Positions 6,256-13,169 of a stretch of DNA of 13,169 bases are shown one piece after another (positions within the stretch are counted from its first letter, which is position 1; every line of letters begins with the position of its first letter). The stretch comes from an uncultured Lachnospiraceae bacterium (GTDB taxonomy: Bacteria; Bacillota; Clostridia; Lachnospirales; Lachnospiraceae), in NCBI GenBank assembly GCA_946627575.1, contig CAMOVS010000010.1, forward strand, positions 1-13,169. Direction: 5' to 3'. The notes under the pieces were generated by a model. It saw only the letters and a program-made list of their open reading frames with translations, did no database searches and was not told the origin of the DNA. The translations under genes and the position numbers were made by a program.

Positions 6256-7266
6256 ATGAGCAAGCTATCTGCAGTTGATACGATCGGAATCCTGACCAGT
6301 GGCGGAGACGCTCCAGGCATGAATGCGGCCATTCGCGCGGCAGCCCGGACGGCGTGGGCCCGGGGAGTCAATGTAAAGGGAATCTACCGGGGCTACAGCG
6401 GCCTTTTGAATGAGGAAATCTTTGAGATGGACAAAAAGTTCACCACAGGTATCATTTCCTATGGAGGAACGGTACTGTACACAGCCAGATGTCCCGAGTT
6501 CAAAGAAAAAGAAGTGCAGGCAAGAGGAGCTGAGATCTGCCATAAGCATGGAATCGACGGCCTGATTGTTATCGGCGGCGACGGATCCTTCCGAGGGGCT
6601 CAGGCCCTGGCAGCACACGGCATTAATACTGTAGGCATTCCCGGCACCATAGACCTGGATATCGGCTGCACAGAATATACGATTGGCTTTGATACCGCCG
6701 TTAATACCGCTATGGAAGCCATTGACAAGATCCGTGATACATCTGCCTCTCACGAGAGATGCTCCATTATCGAGGTTATGGGAAGGGATGCCGGATATAT
6801 CGCTCTCTGGTGCGGCATCTCAGCCGGCGCGGAAGAGATCATCATTCCGGAGCGCTATGACGGCAATCGTCTTCGTCTGTTGAACCAGCTTGTAGAAGGC
6901 GTGATGGAGACCCATTCCAAAGGTAAGAGACATCATCTTATTGTTAATGCGGAAGGTATTGGACATTCCTACGGTATGGCAAAAGATCTTGAGGAAGCAA
7001 CCGGTATTGAGACCCGGGCTTCCATTCTGGGACATGTACAGCGAGGAGGAAGTCCTACGGCCAAAGACCGCGTGTACGCTTCCTACATGAGTGCCCTGGC
7101 GGTAGATCTGCTCTGCGCCGGAGCCAGCAACCGGGTTGTCGGATACCGCAATGGCCAGTATGTAGATTATGATATCGATGAAGCTCTCTCTATGAGAAAA
7201 GATGTGGATGAATACGAGTACCAGATCTCCAGGATGCTGGGCCGGTCCATCTATACCATCGGATAG
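6256..7266 (+). CDS. pfkA: ATP-dependent 6-phosphofructokinase
   Basis: This 336-residue cytoplasmic enzyme phosphorylates fructose 6-phosphate to fructose 1,6-bisphosphate, the committed step of glycolysis. Visible motifs are ILTSGGDAPGMNAAIR (12-27, nucleotide loop), IGGDGSFRGA (106-115), PGTIDLDIGCTEYTIGFDTA (129-148, with catalytic Asp133), VMGRDAGYIAL (174-184) and HVQRGGSPTAKDR (260-272). Gly in GGDGS (G110) and in PGTID (G130) indicates ATP as donor; PPi-dependent enzymes usually have Asp and Lys there. The residue after the catalytic Asp is Leu (TIDLD) where many enzymes have Asn (TIDND). Length fits the bacterial PfkA family (about 320 residues). Start: AGAGAGG (6242-6248), 7 bases upstream of ATG. 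It lies 164 bases after dnaE with its own probable promoter and a long structured leader, and is closed by a strong hairpin. Confidence 0.96.
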   Translation: MSKLSAVDTIGILTSGGDAPGMNAAIRAAARTAWARGVNVKGIYRGYSGLLNEEIFEMDKKFTTGIISYGGTVLYTARCPEFKEKEVQARGAEICHKHGIDGLIVIGGDGSFRGAQALAAHGINTVGIPGTIDLDIGCTEYTIGFDTAVNTAMEAIDKIRDTSASHERCSIIEVMGRDAGYIALWCGISAGAEEIIIPERYDGNRLRLLNQLVEGVMETHSKGKRHHLIVNAEGIGHSYGMAKDLEEATGIETRASILGHVQRGGSPTAKDRVYASYMSALAVDLLCAGASNRVVGYRNGQYVDYDIDEALSMRKDVDEYEYQISRMLGRSIYTIG

Positions 7267-7290
7267 AGAGAATCATTAACGATAGTTTTC

Positions 7291-7333
7291 AAAGACCCGA
7301 AGACCGATGCCTACCGGTTTCCGGGTCTTTATC
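7291..7333 (+). terminator. Rho-independent terminator of pfkA
   Basis: AAAGACCCG (7291-7299) pairs perfectly with CGGGTCTTT (7322-7330), and ACCG with CGGT extends the helix inside. It lies 25 bases after the stop codon. The T tract is short (TTTAT). Confidence 0.85.
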
Positions 7334-7359
7334 GCATCATAGAGATATTGAATTTACTC

Positions 7360-7387
7360 TTGCGCAAATGCTGTTTTGTGTTATGAT
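7360..7387 (+). promoter_or_regulatory. Promoter for rpe with extended -10
   Basis: TATGAT (7382-7387, 5/6) is preceded by TGT, giving an extended -10. A weak -35, TTGCGC (7360-7365), lies 16 bases upstream. The start codon at 7463 is about 75 bases downstream. Confidence 0.5.
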
Positions 7388-7449
7388 GTTAAATGGATTT
7401 TTCTACAATGGTATGAAATGTTTTTGTCAACCTATAAACTAATATTTAT

Positions 7450-7459
7450 AGAGGTGAGG
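7450..7459 (+). promoter_or_regulatory. Ribosome binding site deciding the rpe start
   Basis: AGAGGTGAGG ends 3 bases before ATG 7463, with its GAGGT core 7 bases upstream. The open frame continues back to a TTG at 7376, but that overlaps the promoter and lacks a binding site. Confidence 0.65.
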
Positions 7460-7462
7460 CTT

Positions 7463-8134
7463 ATGAAAATTGTAGCACCATCGATACTTTCGGCTGATTT
7501 CACGAATCTGGGCCGAGATGTCCTCGAGGCAGTGGAAGCCGGAGCGGAATATGTTCATATTGATGTCATGGACGGGATGTATGTCCCTCAGATTTCTTTT
7601 GGTAATCCGGTGATCAAGGCTTTGCGGCCCCTGACGGATGCCGTCTTTGATGTTCATCTGATGGTGGAGGATCCCGGGAGATACATTGAGGATTTTGCGG
7701 CAGCAGGAGCGGATATCATCTGTGTGCATGCGGAAGCCTGCACGCATCTTGACCGGGTGATTCAGCAGATCCGGTCCTGCGGGAAGAAGGCTGCGGTTGC
7801 TCTCAATCCGGCGACCCCCCTTTCGGTGCTGGACTATGTGCTGCCGGACCTGCATATGGTTCTGATTATGTCCGTGAATCCGGGATTCGGAGGTCAGCAG
7901 TATATTTCCTATACGGATGAGAAGCTCCGCCAGATGAAGAAGATCATACACAAGAGAAAACTGCCGGTTCTGATCGAAGTGGACGGCGGTGTCAAGGCGG
8001 GGAATGCGGCGCATATTGCATCTTGCGGTGCCGATGTCCTTGTCAGCGGTTCCGGGGTTTTCGGCGGAGATATCCGGGCTAATGTGAAGAAAATCCTTGA
8101 GGAGATCAACAAGAAAGATCAGGGACTCGCATAG
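7463..8134 (+). CDS. rpe: Ribulose-phosphate 3-epimerase
   Basis: This 223-residue TIM-barrel enzyme interconverts D-ribulose 5-phosphate and D-xylulose 5-phosphate in the pentose phosphate pathway. Family blocks are APSILSADFTNLG (5-17), VHIDVMDGMYVPQISFG (31-47), FDVHLMVEDP (62-71), MSVNPGFGGQQYI (136-148) and IEVDGGVKAGNA (171-182). The expected metal ligands are all present: H32, D34, H65 and D174, where D34 and D174 also act as the acid/base pair. GSGVFGG (196-202) forms the phosphate-binding end. The start is ATG 7463; a longer in-frame reading adds 29 residues without family similarity and includes the promoter. The gene follows pfkA after a terminator and precedes mrp by 44 bases, with no terminator between, so rpe and mrp may share a transcript. 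Confidence 0.97.
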   Translation: MKIVAPSILSADFTNLGRDVLEAVEAGAEYVHIDVMDGMYVPQISFGNPVIKALRPLTDAVFDVHLMVEDPGRYIEDFAAAGADIICVHAEACTHLDRVIQQIRSCGKKAAVALNPATPLSVLDYVLPDLHMVLIMSVNPGFGGQQYISYTDEKLRQMKKIIHKRKLPVLIEVDGGVKAGNAAHIASCGADVLVSGSGVFGGDIRANVKKILEEINKKDQGLA

Positions 8135-8166
8135 CCGATTGCTGGTCGTATTATATTTTATTTATG

Positions 8167-8171
8167 GAGGG
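8167..8171 (+). promoter_or_regulatory. Ribosome binding site deciding the mrp start
   Basis: GGAGG lies 7 bases before ATG 8179. An in-frame ATG at 8164 overlaps this site and so cannot be the real start. Confidence 0.7.
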
Positions 8172-8178
8172 AAAAGTA

Positions 8179-9009
8179 ATGAGTGATTGCACACATGATT
8201 GCAGCAGCTGTGGCGAAGACTGCGCAATCAGGGATAAAGACCCCAAAGATTTTATTGAGAAACTGGCAGACGGATGTTCGGTAGGCAAGGTTATCGGCAT
8301 CGTTTCCGGCAAGGGAGGCGTAGGCAAGTCCATGGTAACTTCCCTTCTTGCCTGTGCTTCGGCAAAAGAAGGCTTCCGCACGGCGATCCTTGACGGAGAT
8401 ATCACCGGTCCGTCCATACCCAAGGCTTTCGGAGTCAGCCAGAGTCTTTACGGCAACGTAGACGGGCTGATCGTCCCGGCGGAGACCGCCACGGGCATCC
8501 AGATGGTATCCGTCAATCTGATGCTGGCGAATGAGACAGATCCCGTGATCTGGAGAGGGCCTGTCCTGGGCGGCGTGATCAAACAGTTCTGGGGTGAGAC
8601 AGCATGGAATAAGATCGACTATATGTTTATCGACATGCCGCCCGGAACCGGCGATGTGCCCCTTACCATCTTCCAGTCCATCCCCCTGGATGGCATCATC
8701 ATGGTTGCTTCTCCCCAGGAGCTGGTTGGTATGATTGTGGAGAAGGCTGCTAATATGGCCCGGATGATGAGGATTCCAATTCTGGGTCTGGTAGAGAATA
8801 TGAGTTATGTAGAGTGTCCGGATTGCGGGAAGAAGATCTCCATCTTCGGTGAAAGCCATGTGGATGAGATCGCGGCTTCCTACCAGATCCCGGTACTGGC
8901 CAAGCTTCCGGTGGATCCCGCTCTTGCGTCTGCCTGTGATGCGGGCAAAATAGAATTCCTGGACAAGGATTATATGAAGGAAGCGATGGAGACAATTATG
9001 AAGCTTTAA
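8179..9009 (+). CDS. Mrp/NBP35-family Fe-S cluster carrier ATPase
   Basis: This 276-residue P-loop protein belongs to the Mrp/ApbC/NBP35 group, which holds a [4Fe-4S] cluster at a dimer interface and delivers it to apoproteins in the cytoplasm. It has a deviant Walker A, SGKGGVGKS (43-51, both signature lysines K45 and K50), DGDITGPSIPKAFG (72-85), a Walker B-like MFIDMPPGTGDVPLT (149-163) and the cluster-binding pair CPDC (C213, C216). The N-terminus adds a second Cys group, C4, C8, C11 and C15, recalling the N-terminal cluster region of eukaryotic NBP35; it lacks the DUF59 domain found in E. coli-type Mrp. The start is set by GGAGG at 8167-8171. It sits 44 bases after rpe and 56 bases before ftsH on the same strand. 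Short inverted repeats in the gap before ftsH are not terminator-like. Confidence 0.93.
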   Translation: MSDCTHDCSSCGEDCAIRDKDPKDFIEKLADGCSVGKVIGIVSGKGGVGKSMVTSLLACASAKEGFRTAILDGDITGPSIPKAFGVSQSLYGNVDGLIVPAETATGIQMVSVNLMLANETDPVIWRGPVLGGVIKQFWGETAWNKIDYMFIDMPPGTGDVPLTIFQSIPLDGIIMVASPQELVGMIVEKAANMARMMRIPILGLVENMSYVECPDCGKKISIFGESHVDEIAASYQIPVLAKLPVDPALASACDAGKIEFLDKDYMKEAMETIMKL

Positions 9010-9065
9010 GGAGCTGTCGCTGAGTGAAGATGACAGACTTCAGATCTGCATGCGCGGAGGAATGA

Positions 9066-11081
9066 ATGGATAAGAAGAAAAGGAACGATCCCGGCAGGAA
9101 GAAGAAGATCCAGACGCTGATCGTGATGCTGGTAGTATGCATGGGGATTACCGTTCTATTTACAACATTGATGAACCGCTACCGGAATGGCGAGCAGGAA
9201 GAGATCGAATACAACAAATTCCTGACTATGCTTGATAAGGGAGAAGTTAAGAAGGTCACCCTTACCGAAAACAAGATTCTGATCGAACCGAAAAAGCAGA
9301 CAAATCCGGTAATCAAAACCAGTTACTATGCCATCCCCATCCAGCAGGATTATGAGATTGTGAACCGGCTTAAGGAAGCCAAGGTAACCTTCGCCCAGAA
9401 GGATTCCAGCGGATCGTCCATGATTATGCAGGTTCTGGTCGGCTACCTGCTCCCCTTTGTTCTGATCTATGCCGTTATGTATTTCTTCATGCGCGGCTTC
9501 GGCAGGGGAGGCGGCATGATGGGCGTAGGCAAGAGCAATGCCAAGGTCTATGTGGAAAAGAAGACCGGCGTGACATTTGAGGATGTGGCGGGTCAGGATG
9601 AGGCAAAGGAAAGTCTGACGGAGATGGTGGATTTCCTCCATAATCCGGAGAAATACACGGAGATTGGCGCTAAGCTTCCCAAAGGCGCCCTCTTGGTTGG
9701 CCCTCCCGGAACCGGAAAGACTCTGCTGGCCAAAGCCCTGGCAGGAGAGGCCAATGCGCCGTTTTTCTCCTTGTCCGGTTCGGATTTTGTGGAGATGTTT
9801 GTGGGTGTTGGTGCCTCCAGGGTTAGAGACCTCTTTAAGCAGGCCCAGTCCATGGCGCCCTGTATTATCTTTATTGATGAGATTGATGCTATAGGAAAGA
9901 GTCGTGACAACCGTTATGGCGGGGGCAATGATGAACGGGAACAGACGCTGAATGCCCTGCTTGCAGAGATGGATGGCTTTGATTCCTCTAAGGGTATCGT
10001 AATTCTTGCCGCCACCAACCGTCCGGAGGTGCTGGATAAAGCCCTGCTGCGTCCGGGACGTTTTGATCGTCGGGTTATCGTGGAGAGACCTGATCTCAAG
10101 GGCCGCAAGGAGACTCTGAAGGTTCACGCAAGGAATGTCAGGATGGACGAAACCGTGGACTTTGACGAGCTGGCGCTGGCCACATCCGGGGCTGTGGGTT
10201 CCGACCTGGCCAATATGATTAATGAGGCAGCCCTCGGCGCTGTCAAGGCAGGGAGGAAGGCCGTGTCCCAGAAAGACCTCTTTGAAGCGGTTGAGGTGGC
10301 AATCGCCGGTAAAGAGAAGAAAGACCGGATCCTGGGTAAGGAAGAGAAGCGGATCGTAGCCTACCATGAGGTTGGGCATGCTATGATGATTGCAGTTCAG
10401 AAGCATACGGAGCCTGTGCAGAAGATTACGATCGTTCCCCGGACCATGGGAGCCCTGGGCTATACCATGCAGGTGCCTGAGGAAGAGAAATATCTTATGT
10501 CCAAAGACCAGATGCTGGCTGAGCTTGTAACCCTCTTCGGAGGAAGAGCCGCAGAGGAAGTTATCTTCCATTCCGTTACCACCGGTGCCTCCAATGATAT
10601 CGAGCGGGCTACCAAGACTGCCAGAGCCATGGTGACTCAGTATGGTATGTCTGAAACCTTTGGCCTGATGGGGCTTGAGACGGTAGAAAGCCGTTATCTG
10701 GACGGGCGGGCAGTGATGAACTGCTCGGATGCCACCGGAGCTTTGATCGATCAGGAAGTTAAGAGGATCCTAAAAGAAGCCTATGATAAGGCTAAAAAGA
10801 TCATCGAAGACCACCAGGAAGTCATGCACAAGATTGCAGAGTTCCTGATTACAAAAGAAACCATAACCGGCAAGGAGTTCATGGAGATCTTCAATAGCTA
10901 TGAGGCTGAGAAGAATGGACAGGCCGGGTCAGAACAGACAGAGGATGAGCAGGCCAAAGCAGAAGAGGCAGATATTGTAGAGACAGAGGATGCCGGAGAA
11001 GTTATTATTTCGGATCATCAGGCCGAATCGGATGGTGATGTTGCCATTCCTGAAGGGGAGAAAGCGAATCAGGAATCCTGA
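9066..11081 (+). CDS. ftsH: ATP-dependent zinc metalloprotease FtsH
   Basis: This 671-residue membrane-bound AAA+ protease degrades misfolded membrane proteins and some regulatory proteins. Order: basic N-terminus; TM1 (about 16-36); extracytoplasmic domain (about 37-118); TM2 (about 119-142); a Gly-rich linker; AAA+ module with Walker A GPPGTGKT (212-219), pore loop FVGV (245-248), Walker B IIFIDEID (267-274) and the second region of homology [20 protein letters not shown] (316-335); M41 peptidase with zinc motif HEVGH (434-438) and third ligand Asp in ASNDIERAT (D511). HEVGH replaces the usual HEAGH, with the catalytic residues intact. A low-complexity acidic tail (about 615-671) follows. 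The start is ATG 9066, after GGAGGA (9056-9061); an out-of-frame ATG at 9062 stops after three codons. It lies 56 bases after mrp, possibly in the same unit. Confidence 0.97.
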   Translation: MDKKKRNDPGRKKKIQTLIVMLVVCMGITVLFTTLMNRYRNGEQEEIEYNKFLTMLDKGEVKKVTLTENKILIEPKKQTNPVIKTSYYAIPIQQDYEIVNRLKEAKVTFAQKDSSGSSMIMQVLVGYLLPFVLIYAVMYFFMRGFGRGGGMMGVGKSNAKVYVEKKTGVTFEDVAGQDEAKESLTEMVDFLHNPEKYTEIGAKLPKGALLVGPPGTGKTLLAKALAGEANAPFFSLSGSDFVEMFVGVGASRVRDLFKQAQSMAPCIIFIDEIDAIGKSRDNRYGGGNDEREQTLNALLAEMDGFDSSKGIVILAATNRPEVLDKALLRPGRFDRRVIVERPDLKGRKETLKVHARNVRMDETVDFDELALATSGAVGSDLANMINEAALGAVKAGRKAVSQKDLFEAVEVAIAGKEKKDRILGKEEKRIVAYHEVGHAMMIAVQKHTEPVQKITIVPRTMGALGYTMQVPEEEKYLMSKDQMLAELVTLFGGRAAEEVIFHSVTTGASNDIERATKTARAMVTQYGMSETFGLMGLETVESRYLDGRAVMNCSDATGALIDQEVKRILKEAYDKAKKIIEDHQEVMHKIAEFLITKETITGKEFMEIFNSYEAEKNGQAGSEQTEDEQAKAEEADIVETEDAGEVIISDHQAESDGDVAIPEGEKANQES

Positions 11082-11145
11082 CGGGACGAGATTCCTTTCT
11101 TTTAAGAATCAGGGCTGAAAGCTGTCTGTGAGAAGGATAATGAAG

Positions 11146-11179
11146 GAAGGGATTCCGTGGATTATTGCGGGATCCCTTC
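11146..11179 (+). terminator. Hairpin downstream of ftsH
   Basis: GAAGGGATTCCG (11146-11157) pairs with CGGGATCCCTTC (11168-11179): 12 bp with one G-U pair and a 10-base loop, 64 bases after the ftsH stop. No T run follows (TCATCTAAAAT), so it is either an inefficient terminator or an mRNA-stabilising structure. Confidence 0.5.
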
Positions 11180-11209
11180 TCATCTAAAATGCAAGTTTGT
11201 AACTGATTC

Positions 11210-11268
11210 AGCCGGTCTGATGCTCGATTTCGCTGCCGTCTTGCAAGTCAAGACGGGTGTAATCGGCT
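11210..11268 (+). ncRNA. Structured element in the uvrC leader
   Basis: An 8-bp perfect helix, CCGTCTTG (11236-11243) with CAAGACGG (11249-11256) and 5-base loop CAAGT, sits inside an outer helix AGCCGGT (11210-11216) with ATCGGCT (11262-11268; 7 bp, one G-U). The element ends 15 bases before the uvrC ATG, just ahead of the binding site. No T tract follows the inner hairpin, so it is not a standard terminator. It could be a leader structure controlling uvrC, or one copy of a dispersed intergenic repeat. A TAAAAT at 11185-11190 might be a -10, but no good -35 accompanies it. Confidence 0.4.
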
Positions 11269-11283
11269 CTTGAATGGAGTAGA

Positions 11284-13169
11284 ATGTTTGATATACAGGA
11301 AGAGCTGAAGAAGCTGCCGGCCAGACCGGGAGTCTATCTGATGCACAATGATAAAGATGAGATTATATATGTAGGTAAAGCCAGAATTCTGAAAAACCGG
11401 GTCCGCCAGTACTTTCAGACCGGTTACCAGAAGAGCCCTAAGATTGCTCACATGGTTTCGCATATTGCATATTTTGAATATATTATCACGGACAGTGAGC
11501 TGGAAGCTCTGGTTCTGGAGTGCAACCTGATCAAGGAGCACCGGCCTCATTACAACACGATGCTAAAGGATGACAAGGGTTATCCTTACATTAAGGTAAC
11601 GGTTCAGGAGGACTATCCGAGGATTCTTTTTGCCAGGAGAATCCGGAGAGATAAGGCCAGGTATTTTGGGCCCTACCCCAGCGCAGGGGCCGTGAAGGAG
11701 ACCATTGAGCTGCTTCGGAGGATCTACCGGATCCGGAGCTGCAACAGGAACCTACCCAAGGATTTTGGCAAGGAGAGACCCTGCCTTTACCACCAGATCG
11801 GCCAATGTGATGCACCCTGTCAGGGAAATGTACCAAAAGAAAGCTATCAGGAAAATGTGGAACCGGTTCTCCGTTTCCTGGGGGGTGATGATAAAGCCAT
11901 CCTTAGCCAGCTGGAAGAGAAAATGCAGGCGGCGGCTGCCGACCTTGCTTTTGAACGGGCGGCGGAGTACCGTGATCTTATGGATAGCGTCCGCAGGATC
12001 TCTGAGAAACAGAAGATCAATGCAGCCGGCCGGGAGGATCGGGACCTGATCGCCATGGCCGGCGACAAGGATGAGGCCGTCGTATCGATTTTCTTCATCA
12101 GGGACGGCCGTCTGCTGGGCCGGGATCATTTTCACATGAGCGGAACCGGCGGCAGCAGGCCAGGCGAGATTCTTAATGATTTTGTCAAACAGTTCTATGT
12201 GGGAACACCTTATATTCCCAGGGAGATTCATACCCAGGAGCCTTTGCCGGAGGAAGAGATCATCAGTGAATGGCTCTCGAAAAGAAGAGGGGGCAAGGTC
12301 AGCCTGCTTGTTCCCATGAGAGGAAGCAAGCACCAGATGCTTCACATGGTTCAGGAGAATGCTCAGAATGTTCTGGATAAGGACAAGGAGAAGATAAAGC
12401 GAGAAGAGCAGCGGACCAGGGGGGCTGTCCGGGAACTCGAGAACCTGCTGGGAATCCGGGGACTCGACAGGATGGAGGCTTTTGATATATCCAATACCAA
12501 TGGCTATGAAAATGTTGCCTCCATGGTGGTCTTTGAGCACGGCAAAGCCCGGAGAAGTGATTACCGAAGATTTCGAATCCGGTCAGTAGCCGGCCCGGAT
12601 GACTATGCTTCCATGGAGGAAGCCCTGACCAGAAGATTCTCCCACGGTCTCCGGGAGCAGAAGGAGCGGGAGGAGAAAGGTCTGGATCAAAAGCTGGGAA
12701 GCTTCACCCGTTTTCCTGATATCATTATGATGGATGGAGGAAAGGGACAGGTCAACATCGCTTTGAAGGTGCTGGAAGATCTGGGACTGGACATACCGGT
12801 GTGCGGCATGGTCAAGGATGATAAGCACCGGACCCGGGGCCTCTACTATCAGAATGAGATCGTAGCCTTCCCCAGGAATTCCGAAGCCTTTCGTATGATC
12901 ACCAGACTTCAGGATGAGGCCCATCGTTTTGCCATCAGCTACCACAAAGCCCTTCGGGGAAAAGAGCAGGTTCATTCGGTCCTGGACGACATCCGGGGGA
13001 TCGGTCCGGCAAAGCGTAAGGCCCTGATGATGCATTTTAAGGATATCGGAAAGATCAGGGAGGCATCGGAAGAAGAGCTCCGGGCCGTTCCGGGCATAAC
13101 GGAAAAGCTCGCTGCAGAAATCTGTAGTTTCTTTCATCCCGAAGAGAAAACGGAAGCCACTGACCATTA
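11284..13169 (+). CDS. uvrC: Excinuclease ABC subunit C (3' end at the window edge)
   Basis: UvrC makes both incisions around UvrA/B-marked DNA lesions in nucleotide excision repair. The frame is open from ATG 11284 through 628 codons to the window end; the last two bases are TA, so only the final base of a stop codon is probably missing, and the length fits the family. Domains: GIY-YIG nuclease (about 12-95; GVY 16-18, YVG 29-31, Arg39, helix [13 protein letters not shown]); Cys set C153, C167, C175, C179, spaced like the [4Fe-4S] ligands of E. coli UvrC; UVR motif for UvrB contact (about 208-242); RNase H-like endonuclease (DISNTNG with D401, [10 protein letters not shown] with D484); tandem helix-hairpin-helix (about 570-612; [19 protein letters not shown]). 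The start follows GGAG (11276-11279) by a short 4 bases. It is 202 bases after ftsH, separated by two hairpins, so probably its own unit. Confidence 0.96.
   Translation, partial: MFDIQEELKKLPARPGVYLMHNDKDEIIYVGKARILKNRVRQYFQTGYQKSPKIAHMVSHIAYFEYIITDSELEALVLECNLIKEHRPHYNTMLKDDKGYPYIKVTVQEDYPRILFARRIRRDKARYFGPYPSAGAVKETIELLRRIYRIRSCNRNLPKDFGKERPCLYHQIGQCDAPCQGNVPKESYQENVEPVLRFLGGDDKAILSQLEEKMQAAAADLAFERAAEYRDLMDSVRRISEKQKINAAGREDRDLIAMAGDKDEAVVSIFFIRDGRLLGRDHFHMSGTGGSRPGEILNDFVKQFYVGTPYIPREIHTQEPLPEEEIISEWLSKRRGGKVSLLVPMRGSKHQMLHMVQENAQNVLDKDKEKIKREEQRTRGAVRELENLLGIRGLDRMEAFDISNTNGYENVASMVVFEHGKARRSDYRRFRIRSVAGPDDYASMEEALTRRFSHGLREQKEREEKGLDQKLGSFTRFPDIIMMDGGKGQVNIALKVLEDLGLDIPVCGMVKDDKHRTRGLYYQNEIVAFPRNSEAFRMITRLQDEAHRFAISYHKALRGKEQVHSVLDDIRGIGPAKRKALMMHFKDIGKIREASEEELRAVPGITEKLAAEICSFFHPEEKTEATDH

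Noticed and set aside
8135..8178. TATTATATTT before mrp as a possible -10
   Set aside because: No acceptable -35 is found at a suitable distance; AT-rich sequence alone is not enough to call a promoter.
9062..9073. Tiny upstream frame ATG AAT GGA TAA overlapping the ftsH start (and ATG GAG TAG before uvrC at 11274-11282)
   Set aside because: Both are explained by chance ATGs next to the ribosome binding sites; no evidence for translational coupling.
9156..10571. 471-residue open frame on - inside ftsH
   Set aside because: It is antisense to the FtsH AAA+ and peptidase motifs; no binding site or domain is visible.
11069..11081. 13-base palindrome TCAGGA-A-TCCTGA at the ftsH stop codon
   Set aside because: A one-base loop cannot form an RNA hairpin, and it lies within coding sequence; likely coincidental.
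11752..13167. Long minus-strand open frames (11752-12540 and 12583-13167) at the right end
   Set aside because: They are antisense to the UvrC UVR, RNase H-like and helix-hairpin-helix regions, which are clear in the + frame.

Overview
The window looks like a stretch of core chromosome from a low-to-mid GC Firmicute of class Clostridia, probably a Lachnospiraceae-type bacterium. This is inferred from strong AGGAGG-like ribosome binding sites, a DnaE without a proofreading insertion, an HPr-like protein carrying the clostridial AKSVMGIFSLD block, an Mrp/NBP35 ATPase with an N-terminal Cys cluster, and UvrC with a DISNTNG motif. No mobile element, CRISPR array, tRNA, rRNA or prophage signature was found.

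Layout. Left end (1-752): the C-terminus of an unrecognised gene, then a cyclophilin-type peptidyl-prolyl isomerase, both on +, closed by a hairpin that probably terminates transcription from both sides. Next (837-2042) come two minus-strand genes: a DeoR-family regulator and, downstream of it, a small HPr-like protein with the regulatory serine but no phospho-acceptor histidine. From 2139 to the right edge everything is on +: a small single-pass membrane protein, dnaE (replicative-type DNA polymerase III alpha), pfkA (6-phosphofructokinase), rpe (ribulose-phosphate 3-epimerase), an Mrp/NBP35 Fe-S carrier ATPase, ftsH (membrane AAA+ protease) and uvrC (excision nuclease subunit). uvrC runs to the last base and appears to lack only the final base of its stop codon.

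The genes are mostly housekeeping: DNA replication and repair (dnaE, uvrC), glycolysis and pentose phosphate pathway (pfkA, rpe), Fe-S assembly (mrp), and protein folding and quality control (cyclophilin, ftsH). Most seem to be separate transcription units, because hairpins or promoter-like sequences lie in most gaps; rpe-mrp-ftsH is the best candidate for co-transcription.

The least ordinary material is non-coding: a densely paired leader of about 110 nt before pfkA (6124-6235), with its probable promoter buried in the end of dnaE, and a paired element directly before uvrC (11210-11268). I found no clear evidence of a new multi-gene system here. Promoter, terminator and RNA-fold calls were made by eye without energy calculation or homology search.
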